Position numbers and translations under genes: made by a program
Notes under the pieces: generated by a model
Seen by the model: the letters and a program-made list of their open reading frames with translations, nothing else
Databases searched by the model: none
What the model was told of the DNA's origin: nothing
Origin: Desulfomonile tiedjei DSM 6799
GTDB taxonomy: Bacteria > Desulfobacterota > Desulfomonilia > Desulfomonilales > Desulfomonilaceae
NCBI RefSeq assembly: GCF_000266945.1
Contig: NC_018025.1
Location: forward strand, 1,488,001-1,552,000
DNA length: 64,000 bases
Direction of reading: 5' to 3'
Shown here: in pieces, positions 37,753 through 46,660 of the stretch
Position numbering within the stretch: the stretch's first letter is position 1
How the letters are laid out: each line of letters opens with the position of its first letter

Positions 37753-39783
37753 CTACGACTTTGTGTCGTAATGAGAATACTGCATCGTAAAGATGCCTCT
37801 TCCCTGGGTCACCGATCTCAGTGAGGTCGAATATCCGAACATGGTCGCAAGAGGGACTACGGCAAGAACAACCGATGTTTTGCCCCGTGGGGTCACTTCT
37901 TCCAACCGTCCTCGACGACTGTTGAGATCAGCTATAACCTCACCCACGAATTCGTCGGGGACTACGACTTCCACGTTCATCAAAGGTTCCAGGAGAGCAG
38001 GGGATGCTTTTTCGCATGCTTCTTTGCAGGCCAGGGCTGCCGCCACTTTTGCCCCGAGACCGGTCATGGAAAACGGATCCTGAGCCACTGCTTCCAGGGT
38101 CACTTTTATATCCACGACCTCATTTCCCGCCAGCACACCTGCCAGAGTAGCTTCTCTCGCTCCCTGTTCAATGAAATTGAGCAATTCCTGGGGTATCGTA
38201 TCCAGTTTGGGAGAAACGGCAAAACTCGTGCCTTCCCCCCTGGGTGCCGGTTCCACGCTGACGGTGACTTCACCCCTGTGATGAACGTCGTGGATATCGC
38301 GGTCGAATACCGCGTGCGCCTTACCGGTGGCCGTAATGGTCTCCTTGTAAACCACCTGGGGTTTGCCGGTCTGAACTTCGACTCCGTATTCACGTGAGAG
38401 TCTGTCCAGGATGATTTCCAGATGCAGCTCCCCCATTCCGGAAATAAGCAATTGCCCGGTATCCGTATTCTCGGAGTACGTGAAGGTCGGATCTTCCAGC
38501 GCGAGCTTTTCCAGGCTGGCAAGAAGCTTTTCCTGATCGGACCTGGTCTTGGGCTCGATTGCTATAGAGATTACCGGAATATGCATGTCCAGAGATTCCA
38601 GGACCAGAGGAGCAGACGGTGACGTGAGAGTGTCGCCTGTTCTGGCGTCCTTCAGGCCCACTGCAAGAACGATTGTGCCGGGAAATGCAGCAGTGATTTT
38701 TTCCCGTTTATTCGCATGGGTGAGGAAAAGGCGTGCAACACGTTCCTTGGAACCGCGGGTAGCGTTATATACTTCTTTTTCGGCTTCCAACTCGCCGGAA
38801 TACACGCGGACGTACGTGGCTTTCCTGCCCTGGTCCATCATCACCTTGAAAACAAAGGCACACAGCGGTTCTTTGGCTTTTGGCGCTCGGAATTCAACTT
38901 CTCCCGTGGTCGGATTGACGCCGGACACCGGAGGAACATCCGCGGGCGACGGTAAAAAATCGATCACCGCGTCTATTACCGGTTGAACGCCCTGATTCTT
39001 CAGAGCAGAACCACACAAGGTAGGCACAAGCCGATTGGATAAGGTGCCGATGCGAAGACCGCGGATGATCTGCTTTTCGTCCAAATCTTCATTTTCAAGA
39101 TAATGTTCCAGCAGCTCTTCATCCATTTCCGCTGCCGATTCAAGCATGGTTTTTCGAGCTGCCAGCGCTTCCTCGAGAAATTCGTCCGGAATGTCATCAA
39201 AGCTGAACTCATCGCCAAGAGTTGACTGGTCCCAGACGATACTCTTCATCCGGATAAGATCGATCACCCCGAGAAATTCATCGCCCCGGAACATCGGTAT
39301 TTGAACCGGCACCGGATTAGCGCCCAATCGCTCGCGCATCATGCTTATTGCTCGGTTGAAATCTGCACCTATTCTATCCAGCTTGTTAACAAAGACGATC
39401 CGTGGAACTTTGTACCGCTCCGCTTGGTGCCACACGGTTTCTGTCTGAGGCTGTACTCCGCCGACTGCACAAAGCACAGCGACCACACCATCCAGGACTC
39501 GCAACGATCTTTCCACCTCAATGGTGAAGTCCACGTGTCCGGGCGTATCTATAAGGTGGATTTCATACCCTTTCCACAAGAACATGGTGGCAGCGGAGGT
39601 TATGGTAATCCCGCGCTCCTGCTCTTGCGGCATGTAATCCATGGTAGCGGATCCTTCGTCCACTTCGCCTATTTTATGAATCTTCTTGGTGTAATAGAGT
39701 ATTCTCTCGCTGAGGGTGGTCTTCCCTGCATCTATATGTGCGGTGATTCCGATGTTCCTGATTTTTGCGACGTTCTGAGCCAC
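37753..39783 (-). CDS. fusA: Translation elongation factor G (second-type, stand-alone)
   Basis: GTPase of translation or ribosome recycling. G1 AHIDAGKTT (residues 16-24), G2 region [12 protein letters not shown]3 DTPGHVDF and G4 NKLDR, then domains II-V ending [13 protein letters not shown]. 676 aa is slightly short for canonical EF-G. It is not within a str operon (no rpsL, rpsG or tuf next to it), which suggests a paralogue of the EF-G2 sort; which step it serves is not decidable here. The start codon is GTG with a weak upstream site. Confidence 0.9.
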   Translation of the reverse strand: MAQNVAKIRNIGITAHIDAGKTTLSERILYYTKKIHKIGEVDEGSATMDYMPQEQERGITITSAATMFLWKGYEIHLIDTPGHVDFTIEVERSLRVLDGVVAVLCAVGGVQPQTETVWHQAERYKVPRIVFVNKLDRIGADFNRAISMMRERLGANPVPVQIPMFRGDEFLGVIDLIRMKSIVWDQSTLGDEFSFDDIPDEFLEEALAARKTMLESAAEMDEELLEHYLENEDLDEKQIIRGLRIGTLSNRLVPTLCGSALKNQGVQPVIDAVIDFLPSPADVPPVSGVNPTTGEVEFRAPKAKEPLCAFVFKVMMDQGRKATYVRVYSGELEAEKEVYNATRGSKERVARLFLTHANKREKITAAFPGTIVLAVGLKDARTGDTLTSPSAPLVLESLDMHIPVISIAIEPKTRSDQEKLLASLEKLALEDPTFTYSENTDTGQLLISGMGELHLEIILDRLSREYGVEVQTGKPQVVYKETITATGKAHAVFDRDIHDVHHRGEVTVSVEPAPRGEGTSFAVSPKLDTIPQELLNFIEQGAREATLAGVLAGNEVVDIKVTLEAVAQDPFSMTGLGAKVAAALACKEACEKASPALLEPLMNVEVVVPDEFVGEVIADLNSRRGRLEEVTPRGKTSVVLAVVPLATMFGYSTSLRSVTQGRGIFTMQYSHYDTKS

Positions 39784-40053
39784 GATTTCACCATTTAGCC
39801 GCCTCGGAACGGCCTCTCATTTGCAAATTGGACATTGACCAGGTTTTTGGAAAGTGTGTCTCGTACCTGGAGACGGGTGAGATTTCGCCGCCCTTAGTGC
39901 GAACCCGGCCGGGATACCTTCAAGGATGTTCTTTTTTTCGCGCGATCATCAAGTCTTGTCAAGTGCTACAGCCATTTTGATTTGCTCTCGGAGAAGGATT
40001 CATGCTAGACTTCGGGCAGTATTGAGGGATTCAAGAATGAGTGGCGGTGAATC

Positions 40054-40350
40054 ATGGAAACCATGTCAAACTTCTTTGAAGCGATAAACCGATTTCTTGG
40101 AGTCAGCACTCCCGGGGAACTTGTCTTCCATCCTGTTTTCATGGGAGTGTGTATTGTCATCTTCCTTTATACCCTGTTCACCGGCATGAAGTATTTTGCC
40201 GTCGGTTTGGCTGCCATCATGGGTGGAGCGGCCATCATTCATTATTTCTATCCCGAAAACAGCTCGAATTTATCGGAATTGATTAAATTTGTAGGAATCA
40301 TGGGAGCTTTTGCTTTAGTGCTCATCTACTTCGGATTTGTGCGAGATTGA
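40054..40350 (+). CDS. Small membrane protein of unknown function
   Basis: 98 aa with three hydrophobic segments: GVCIVIFLYTLFTGMKYF, AVGLAAIMGGAAIIHYF and IMGAFALVLIYFGFV. No catalytic motif. It is 65 bases before the NYN nuclease gene on the same strand, so they may be co-transcribed. A second ATG four codons in is possible. Confidence 0.6.
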   Translation: METMSNFFEAINRFLGVSTPGELVFHPVFMGVCIVIFLYTLFTGMKYFAVGLAAIMGGAAIIHYFYPENSSNLSELIKFVGIMGAFALVLIYFGFVRD

Positions 40351-40415
40351 CCTGGTTACACTGCGGCCTGAAGAAGTCTATTGATCGACTCGGATATTTT
40401 TCCTTCCCGTGAACG

Positions 40416-40886
40416 ATGTCTTACCTCATTGATGGCAATAATGTAATGGATCAGGCGGGAACGCTGGATCAAGATTTGTCGTTTGCTCGAAAACGGTTGA
40501 TCAATGAGCTGGTCCGATTCGTAGCCGCAAAACGAGTGAAGATAAGAGTAGTATTCGATGGCATTCCGGAAGAAGATTTTCCTGAAGGAAGATCGTACAA
40601 AAGTGTGAAAATCCTCTACGCCCGGCCCGGTTCCGATGCAGACAGCCGTATCAAAGATATTATCAGAAAATCCTCCTACAAGAGAGACATGACCCTGGTC
40701 TCTTCCGACAAGGAACTTGGAGTGTTTGCACGCCGCCAGGGAACAAGAGTAATATCCGCGGGGCAGTTCAGGTCAATGCTCAGAGAAACAAGCGAACAGC
40801 CGGATACCGTGGGAGACACCTGCTGCCCGGAACCGGTCAACGTGGATGAGTGGTTGGACTTTTTCGAAAAAACCAAGAAACCATAG
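40416..40886 (+). CDS. NYN/PIN-like nuclease domain protein (YacP-type)
   Basis: 156 aa. The first strand carries YLIDGNNVMD with the invariant Asp-Gly-Asn-Asn, followed by IRVVFDG, GSDADSRIKDII and VSSDKELG, the acidic cluster of the NYN/YacP branch of PIN-like RNases. It probably acts on RNA in the cytoplasm. Its C-terminus overlaps the frame of the next gene, whose chosen start is 12 bases beyond its stop. Confidence 0.82.
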   Translation: MSYLIDGNNVMDQAGTLDQDLSFARKRLINELVRFVAAKRVKIRVVFDGIPEEDFPEGRSYKSVKILYARPGSDADSRIKDIIRKSSYKRDMTLVSSDKELGVFARRQGTRVISAGQFRSMLRETSEQPDTVGDTCCPEPVNVDEWLDFFEKTKKP

Positions 40887-40897
40887 TTGTGTGCGAT

Positions 40898-41725
40898 ATG
40901 GCTATTCTCCCGGCATCATCGATCGCTAAACATCGAAGCGTCACATTGAGAGCGAGCGAGCGTGCATTTACCCTCCCCGACCTTTCCGGGCCTGAAGCTT
41001 TCATGGCTTTTTCGGTTCGTCGCGGCGGCGTCTCATCTTCGCCATATGATTCTCTCAACTTCTCGGTAGGGCAGGGAGATACATCTGATTCGGTGCGAAC
41101 GAATTTTGATCGTCTCACGGAAGATTTGGAAATCGAACCAAAGCACATGGCAACCTGCAAACAGGTTCACGGCGATCATATCGAGATCATTCGAACCATC
41201 CCGAAAACACCTCCTGTTGCAGATGCTCTCATAACTCCTATCAAAGGGGTTTTCGTAGCTGTAAAGACAGCCGATTGCCTGCCTGTTTTGCTCCTGGACA
41301 AATCCCGGGGGATAGCTTCAGCGGTTCATGCGGGCTGGCGAGGCACGGTAATGCGAATACTCCCCAAAGTAGTAGACCGTATGGCAAAAGAGTTCGGCAC
41401 AAAACCCGAAGACATGGTTGCCGCGCTGGGACCTGCAATCGGTCCGTGCTGTTACGAGGTGGACGACAAGGTGCTGAATCCCTTCAGGGAGAGTATTCCT
41501 GACCCCGAACGATTTATAACGGTGGTGAATAACGGAAACACTGCTTCACGCAGAATCGATCTCGCTCTCGTGAATCGATTCGAGCTTATAGGCAAAGGTG
41601 TGAGGGAAGAGAATATACACCACGCGAATCTCTGCACCTGCTGCAATCCGGATCTGTTCTTTTCGTACCGGAGAGATGGCGCGCTTTCAGGCAGACAAAT
41701 CTCGCTGACCGGATTCAGAATTTGA
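40898..41725 (+). CDS. pgeF: Peptidoglycan editing factor PgeF (YfiH/laccase-domain family)
   Basis: 275 aa with the family's hallmark blocks: FSVRRGGVSSSPYDSLN, CKQVHGD, VKTADCLPVLL, AVHAGWRGT, ALGPAIGPCCYEV and NLCTCCNPDLFFSYRRD. The conserved Cys and His residues of the active site are present. Homologues remove mis-incorporated residues from peptidoglycan precursors; some were described as multicopper oxidases. The ATG at 40898 is chosen; a GTG 16 codons upstream is inside the NYN gene. Confidence 0.92.
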   Translation: MAILPASSIAKHRSVTLRASERAFTLPDLSGPEAFMAFSVRRGGVSSSPYDSLNFSVGQGDTSDSVRTNFDRLTEDLEIEPKHMATCKQVHGDHIEIIRTIPKTPPVADALITPIKGVFVAVKTADCLPVLLLDKSRGIASAVHAGWRGTVMRILPKVVDRMAKEFGTKPEDMVAALGPAIGPCCYEVDDKVLNPFRESIPDPERFITVVNNGNTASRRIDLALVNRFELIGKGVREENIHHANLCTCCNPDLFFSYRRDGALSGRQISLTGFRI

Positions 41726-41760
41726 TGAAAGAAGCATGATCCAGGAAGAACTCCTTCAGG

Positions 41761-41797
41761 GGGAGCCACGGACCTACAGGGCAGGTCCGTGGCTCCC
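41761..41797 (+). terminator. Long GC hairpin after pgeF
   Basis: GGGAGCCACGGACCT and AGGTCCGTGGCTCCC pair perfectly over 15 bp around a 7-base loop, 35 bases after the pgeF stop. There is no T-run, so it may be a stability element rather than a classic terminator. The inner CACGGACCT repeats the hairpin at 2343-2368. Confidence 0.55.
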
Positions 41798-41897
41798 AAG
41801 ATTGACACTTATAGTCAGTGCCAAAAATTCTGTCGTTTATCCCTCGTGTGAATTACAGGATTGGTAGGGGCCGGCGTCCCTTGTATGTTTCTGTCCA

Positions 41898-42180
41898 TGA
41901 AGTACTGAATCTCTGGAACCGGTACCGAGCTGAGGGGAGGGGCTGATACTGGATCAATGATACGAGGTACTTCAAAAAATAGGACTCTTGGTTGCCAAGA
42001 TATAAGAGTCCTGATAGAGGGGGGATGCACGTCTGTCAGACTCTCTGCAGGAGTCGGGCAGAGGCACCGGTAGATCGTTCGTCCCTTGGTCCTCTGAGAC
42101 TGCCCGGCAGCTGGATCACCGGAGGCCTTCGTGTAAAAAGCCCGAACAGTCGCCTGGACTCGTTGAGAAGTCCGTATCCA
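41898..42180 (+). ncRNA. Candidate bridge RNA of the IS110 element
   Basis: The transposase leader is full of stem-loops: TGAAGTAC (41898-41905) pairs with GTACTTCA (41967-41974); AGGACTCTT (41981-41989) with AAGAGTCCT (42004-42012); GACTC (42039-42043) with GAGTC (42051-42055). In IS110 elements the non-coding left end encodes an RNA with two internal loops, one for target and one for donor DNA. Position and structure fit, but the loops have not been matched to the target here. Confidence 0.5.
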
Positions 42181-42190
42181 CAAGGGTGGG

Positions 42191-43141
42191 ATGTTACACA
42201 TGCATGAAGAAGTTTTTGTTGGCATAGATATCTCTAAAGATCAGTTGGATGCGCATGTGCTGCCAAAAGGCATGCACACCACCGTCAAGAATGACACTCA
42301 AGGCATCGACTCGCTGATTGAGATCCTCCACGCAGAGACCCCCATGGTAATCGTGATGGAAGCCACCGGAGGCTACGAGATAACCGTTGCGGCCCAGTTA
42401 GGTCTCGCCGGCCTGCCGATCGCTGTCGTCAACCCTGGTCAGGTGCGGGACTTTGCTAAAGGCATCGGAAAACTCGCCAAGACAGACGCCATCGATGCTT
42501 ATGTGCTGGCACGCTTTGCCCAAACGGTTAGGCCCATACCGAAGCCGCTGCCAACGGAGGACGAAAAGCAAATCAAGGAACTCGTAACACGTCGAAAGCA
42601 GCTTGTTGATTTGCGTGCATCAGAAAAGAATCGCCTCCATCGAGCCCGTTCCAATCGCGTGCAGCGCAGCATTCAAACGGTCATAGCAGCCCTAGATAAG
42701 GAAATCGAAGACATCGATAAAGATGTCGATGACCTTATCAGGAAATCGCCTCTGTGGCGTGAAACAGAGGAACTCCTCCGAACCTTCAAAGGCGTGGGCC
42801 CCATAACTGCCAGAGTGCTCATGGCAAAACTGCCCGAACTGGGACATGTCAGCCGTCATGAAATCAGTCGCCTCGTCGGCCTGGCGCCTCTCAACAAAGA
42901 CAGCGGAAAGAAGAAAGGCAAGCGCGAGATTTCGGGTGGACGGGCGGATGTACGCTCAACCCTGTATATGGCTGCAGTCGCGGCCATAACGTCCAATGTA
43001 GTCATCAAGCCTTTCTATCAACGCCTCATTGAGGCTGGAAAACCTTTCAAGGTTGCCATCACGGCTTGTATGCGTAAGATGATCGTCATCCTAAACGCAA
43101 TGCTCAAGAAAAAACAGCCTTTCCAGGTAGTTTTTCCTTGA
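42191..43141 (+). CDS. IS110-family transposase (DEDD recombinase)
   Basis: 316 aa. The N-terminal RuvC-like DEDD domain has GIDISKD (D13), MEATGGYE (E57) and KTDAIDAYVLARFA (D99, D102). The C-terminal transposase-20 domain has GVGPITARVLMAKLPEL, LVGLAPLN and SGGRADVRSTLYMAA, with Ser248 or Ser256 as the likely nucleophile. A helical linker lies at 120-185. The reading frame is intact, so the element may be active. A GTGGG lies before the first ATG; the second ATG, three codons in, is also possible. Confidence 0.93.
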   Translation: MLHMHEEVFVGIDISKDQLDAHVLPKGMHTTVKNDTQGIDSLIEILHAETPMVIVMEATGGYEITVAAQLGLAGLPIAVVNPGQVRDFAKGIGKLAKTDAIDAYVLARFAQTVRPIPKPLPTEDEKQIKELVTRRKQLVDLRASEKNRLHRARSNRVQRSIQTVIAALDKEIEDIDKDVDDLIRKSPLWRETEELLRTFKGVGPITARVLMAKLPELGHVSRHEISRLVGLAPLNKDSGKKKGKREISGGRADVRSTLYMAAVAAITSNVVIKPFYQRLIEAGKPFKVAITACMRKMIVILNAMLKKKQPFQVVFP

Positions 43142-43368
43142 CAAGAAACACAGTCGCTGCCGGTCCATTCTATCGATATATTGATCATATTGAAGATGTG
43201 CCGGCACGGAGGCCGGCACCCACCAATATTCCTAAATCTTCAATCGGACACTAATTTTGGCAACTGGTATAGACCCGGACACAGGGGTGCCACTGACCTG
43301 CGGAGCCAGGTCAGTGCAGCTAGCATCTTGAATGCAAAACGATACTAAGTATGCTTCTCGAGCGCATC

Positions 43369-44181
43369 TCAAGCGCTTTCACTCTTGGCAAGAAGTTCCA
43401 GGAGCAACGGGTGAATTCGGCTGTTAGACGCGACGATGTTGTTGGTGTATACGCTTGTGGGCTTGCCGTACCGGTCCGTAATGATTCCTCCTGCCTCTTC
43501 GACCAGCAAGATTCCTGCAGCCATATCCCATGGCTTGAGTTTCAGTTCCCAGAAACCATCCAGTCTTCCGCATGCAACGTATGAAAGGTCCAAAGCCGCG
43601 GAACCGCCTCGCCGCATTCCTTGCACTTTGGTAACGATCTGATTGAACTCGGCCACATTGTTTATCGGTGAATATGCCCGATCGTACGGAAATCCGGTCG
43701 CAACAAGACTTCTGGAGAGCGTCTCGGCAGTCGATACCTGAATACGATTGCCGTTCATGAAAGCTCCTTGTCCCCGAATTGCTGAAAACGTCTCCTGACG
43801 TAGAGGATCGTAGACCGCGCCCAGAACAATCGTTTCATTCTGCATGAGTGCAATTGACACGCAGAATGCAGGATATCCATGAGAGAAATTTACCGTACCA
43901 TCCAGAGGATCTACTACCCACAGCCAGTCCGATCCCTTCTTTTCGGTGATGGTTTCTTCCGTAAGGATATCGTGTTCCGGAAACCGCTTTCTAATTTCCC
44001 CGAGGATAAAATCTTCAGATGCATGATCTGCATCCGTGACTATATCAATCGTGTCCTTCTGAGTTCCTTTGCCTGTTACCTGAAAACTTCCTCGTGCATA
44101 AGAAGCTACGATGCGTCCAGCCTGTTCTGCCAGATTCACGACGAAACGGAGATGTTCCTTAGCGTCATGTATGGTTTTCAT
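43369..44181 (-). CDS. suhB: Inositol-1-monophosphatase family protein
   Basis: Mg-dependent sugar-phosphate phosphatase, 270 aa. The metal site reads ILTEE (E75/E76), DPLDGTVNF (D91, D94) and WDMAAG toward the C-terminus (the third Asp). In bacteria the family hydrolyses inositol monophosphate or related phosphates, and SuhB also binds the transcription machinery. The start overlaps the xseA end by 4 bases, forming an xseA-suhB operon. Confidence 0.92.
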   Translation of the reverse strand: MKTIHDAKEHLRFVVNLAEQAGRIVASYARGSFQVTGKGTQKDTIDIVTDADHASEDFILGEIRKRFPEHDILTEETITEKKGSDWLWVVDPLDGTVNFSHGYPAFCVSIALMQNETIVLGAVYDPLRQETFSAIRGQGAFMNGNRIQVSTAETLSRSLVATGFPYDRAYSPINNVAEFNQIVTKVQGMRRGGSAALDLSYVACGRLDGFWELKLKPWDMAAGILLVEEAGGIITDRYGKPTSVYTNNIVASNSRIHPLLLELLAKSESA

Positions 44182-45659
44182 TCAGTGTTCCTATTCTCTT
44201 CTTCATCACTATCAACGGATGATCTGCCAGCGATTCGGTTATTCGTTTCTTCCATCTTGTTCAGAACACGACAGATCAGCCCGCCCTTGTGCAACCTGAC
44301 GTGAATCATATCTCCAACTTCCACTGTATTCGAATCCTGTATGACCTCATAGGTCTCCTGCCTCAGTGTTATGGAGTAACCGCGGGACAGAACCGACAAG
44401 GGACTGAGAGCGTCCAGACGAGCGGTGAGACTCAAGAGTGCCGCCCGTCTATCAGCCGTGTATCCGGACATTTCCCGATGCAATCGATTCACCAGGGACT
44501 TGCATTGCTCTCGGCCGATTTCAATCTGTTTGAACAGCCGTCCGGGCTTCAGTCTTTGCGTGAAGAGTTCGGTCTCACGTGCGGAATCACCGATTCTCCG
44601 TTTGACGGCGCGAGTCATCCTGACGATCATGTCATCCAGAGCGAGGCGTTTTTCCTGAATCTGACGTTTCGGATTAAAGAGTCTCTTGAGTTGCTCTTCC
44701 ACTGCTCCGGTGTTTCTCCGGATAACGTTTCTTATGGAATGAGTGAGCCTTGCGACGATATGCGTAAGATTTTCCCGGAGATCGCGCCGGTCAGGGAGGA
44801 CTATTTCCGCTGCAGCAGACGGAGTCGAAGCTCGCACATCTGCAGCGAAATCGGAAAGGGTTACATCCGTTTCATGACCGACAGCGCTCACGATAGGAAT
44901 AGGGCAGGCGGCGACCGCTCGAACAACGCGCTCGTCGTTGAAGGCCCAGAGGTCTTCCATGGCACCTCCGCCTCTCCCGACAATGATCACGTCGACTCCG
45001 GATGCCTGGCATAATCGATTTATGGCAGCGCTGATTTCGACCGGCGCTCGGTCTCCCTGGACGGCAGAAGGACTGACAAGTATGTGAACGGCGGGAAAGC
45101 GTCTCCTCAGAATGCGAATCACATCACTGACCGCTGCCCCTTTGGATGAAGTGACCAGTCCTATGGTTTTCGGAAATGCCGGGAGCTTTCTCTTCCTGGA
45201 TGGATCGAACAGACCTTCTGCAGTTAATCTTTCCCGGAGCTGCTCGAACGCGAGCATGAGGCCGCCGAGACCTGCGGGTTCCATGGTATCGAGAATGAGC
45301 TGATATTCACCTCTGGCCCCGTATACCGATAATTTGCCCCACACGATAACCTGGAGTCCGTCATGAAGCCGGAACTTCAAAAAACGACTCTGAATCTTGA
45401 ACATCACACAACGTATCTGAGCTGTTTCATCCTTGAGCGTGAAATACAGGTGGCCTGAAGGTGCGGGTCTGTAATTGGAGATTTCCCCGCGAACCCAGAC
45501 AGACTGAAACTTCGACTCGAGCGTGCTGCGAATTTGTTCGGTAAATGCAGAAACGGTGAGTACTTTTCGTCCGGGGAGATCCATAGTGGCGCTACTCGCT
45601 TCCAATTCATACTGGAGTGAAAGGGGATTGTAGCCGGAGGACGGAGCAATTTCAATCAT
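44178..45659 (-). CDS. xseA: Exodeoxyribonuclease VII large subunit
   Basis: Large subunit of the single-strand-specific exonuclease. The N-terminal OB-fold (VWVRGEISNYRPAPSGHLYFTLKDE), the conserved core (GLVTSSKGAAVSDVIRILRRR, VIIVGRGGGAMEDLWAFNDE, SAVGHETDVTLSDFAADVRA) and the C-terminal SPLSVLSRGY are clear. 493 aa is a little long because of a Ser/Glu/Asn-rich tail. The small subunit gene xseB, usually next, is absent; suhB follows instead. The N-terminal start could also be an internal ATG 25 codons in. Confidence 0.94.
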   Translation of the reverse strand: MIEIAPSSGYNPLSLQYELEASSATMDLPGRKVLTVSAFTEQIRSTLESKFQSVWVRGEISNYRPAPSGHLYFTLKDETAQIRCVMFKIQSRFLKFRLHDGLQVIVWGKLSVYGARGEYQLILDTMEPAGLGGLMLAFEQLRERLTAEGLFDPSRKRKLPAFPKTIGLVTSSKGAAVSDVIRILRRRFPAVHILVSPSAVQGDRAPVEISAAINRLCQASGVDVIIVGRGGGAMEDLWAFNDERVVRAVAACPIPIVSAVGHETDVTLSDFAADVRASTPSAAAEIVLPDRRDLRENLTHIVARLTHSIRNVIRRNTGAVEEQLKRLFNPKRQIQEKRLALDDMIVRMTRAVKRRIGDSARETELFTQRLKPGRLFKQIEIGREQCKSLVNRLHREMSGYTADRRAALLSLTARLDALSPLSVLSRGYSITLRQETYEVIQDSNTVEVGDMIHVRLHKGGLICRVLNKMEETNNRIAGRSSVDSDEEENRNTE

Positions 45660-45765
45660 GTCCGGAAGTTCTCGTCCTTCGCGGAAATTTCAGTTCCCTT
45701 TTGTTTGACACTGAGATTATAATGCGTGGACAAGTGTGAATTTTATATTTGTTGGGGATAGTATT

Positions 45766-46617
45766 GTGAGGAGATTTGCTGTCGTATCGTTGTTGGTATT
45801 TTCTGTCCTGACACTGTGTATGGGAAACAGCCAGGCTGAGGTGTTGTCGCAACCCGGTGTTCTGGATTCTTCATTCCGGATCGAATTCCTTTTCGGAACG
45901 CAATCGTTCTCTTACTCGGGGGCTACTTCGATCCGAGGGGATTTCAACATACGTGTTCCTTTGCTGGCAGGAACGGTAGAATTATCGCCGTCGCCTTTGA
46001 TATCGGGCCGTTTTGCAGGCGCAATCAGCATTTTCGAACGTAGCGGCAGTATGATGCGGGACCCGAATTATACGGGTTTGACGGATTTTGTCCGATGGCA
46101 GGTCGAACCGGATCTTGGTTCCTGGGAATTTGCAGGTCTCTATCATCTCTGGACCGGCGGTGGTTATCGGTACAGCATTGTGGCCGGATACAGACAAGAG
46201 ACATGGCGACATCGCGGTGAAGCGGTGAATTCGGAAGGCAGATCACGAGACGAATTTGCTTCGCAAATACCTTTCCTGGGACTACAGACCTCCATGTTTT
46301 TTCCCTGGTGGAAAGCCAGATTCGAAGTGCTCGGCTCCCCCTTCATGACCAGGAGAGTTTCCAATAGCCTTCAGGAACGTGGTCAAATTATTGACTATTC
46401 AGGGGAGCTCAGTCAGGGTGGACTGCTGGAATTTCAGATGGAAGGTAATGTAGCCGTCACACAGAACATCTGGTGCGGACTGCATGCTCGATACTTGCAT
46501 CAAGAATTGCGCGGGGACGTTTCAGGGACTATAAATGATGTTCCCACAGGGGTTCGGGTGCTGTCCGTTGCAGATAGTATTGTTACTGTCGGTGTGGATT
46601 TTACGTTACTCTTTTAA
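45766..46617 (+). CDS. Predicted outer-membrane beta-barrel protein
   Basis: 283 aa with a signal peptide (RRFAVVSLLVFSVLTLCMGNSQA, cut near AE) and a mature chain of alternating hydrophobic and polar residues ending DSIVTVGVDFTLLF, whose terminal Phe is typical of beta-barrel OMPs. I recognise no specific family. I take the GTG at 45766, which has GGGGA upstream and starts the signal peptide properly; another in-frame GTG ten codons earlier is less likely. Confidence 0.72.
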   Translation: MRRFAVVSLLVFSVLTLCMGNSQAEVLSQPGVLDSSFRIEFLFGTQSFSYSGATSIRGDFNIRVPLLAGTVELSPSPLISGRFAGAISIFERSGSMMRDPNYTGLTDFVRWQVEPDLGSWEFAGLYHLWTGGGYRYSIVAGYRQETWRHRGEAVNSEGRSRDEFASQIPFLGLQTSMFFPWWKARFEVLGSPFMTRRVSNSLQERGQIIDYSGELSQGGLLEFQMEGNVAVTQNIWCGLHARYLHQELRGDVSGTINDVPTGVRVLSVADSIVTVGVDFTLLF

Positions 46618-46660
46618 CTGAGATCGTTTCAGGTTTTCGATTCACTCTGTGGTCGAATCT

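Larger units (their letters stand above)
41881..43157 (+). mobile_element. IS110-family insertion sequence (ends approximate)
   Basis: About 1.28 kb placed by comparing the flanks with repeat copy B. It holds one transposase gene with a ~310-base leader and only ~16 bases after the stop. Subterminal TGTTTCTGTC (left) and GACAAGAAACA (right) are near-inverted repeats. The long left non-coding end and short right end fit the IS110 group. Exact ends and the core dinucleotide are not resolved here. Confidence 0.75.
41810..43271. repeat. Inverted-repeat element, copy C, split by an IS110-family insertion
   Basis: The left end TATAGTCAGTGCCAAAA (41810 on) and the reverse complement of the right end, CTATACCAGTTGCCAAAA, are clear imperfect terminal inverted repeats, and both outer edges are TA-rich as in IS630/mariner-type non-autonomous elements. 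The inner flanks match copy B up to CGGCGTCCCT on the left and from TGCCGGT on the right; between them lies the IS110 element. Copy B has about 200 bases more in the middle, so some sequence was lost or never present here. Confidence 0.7.
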
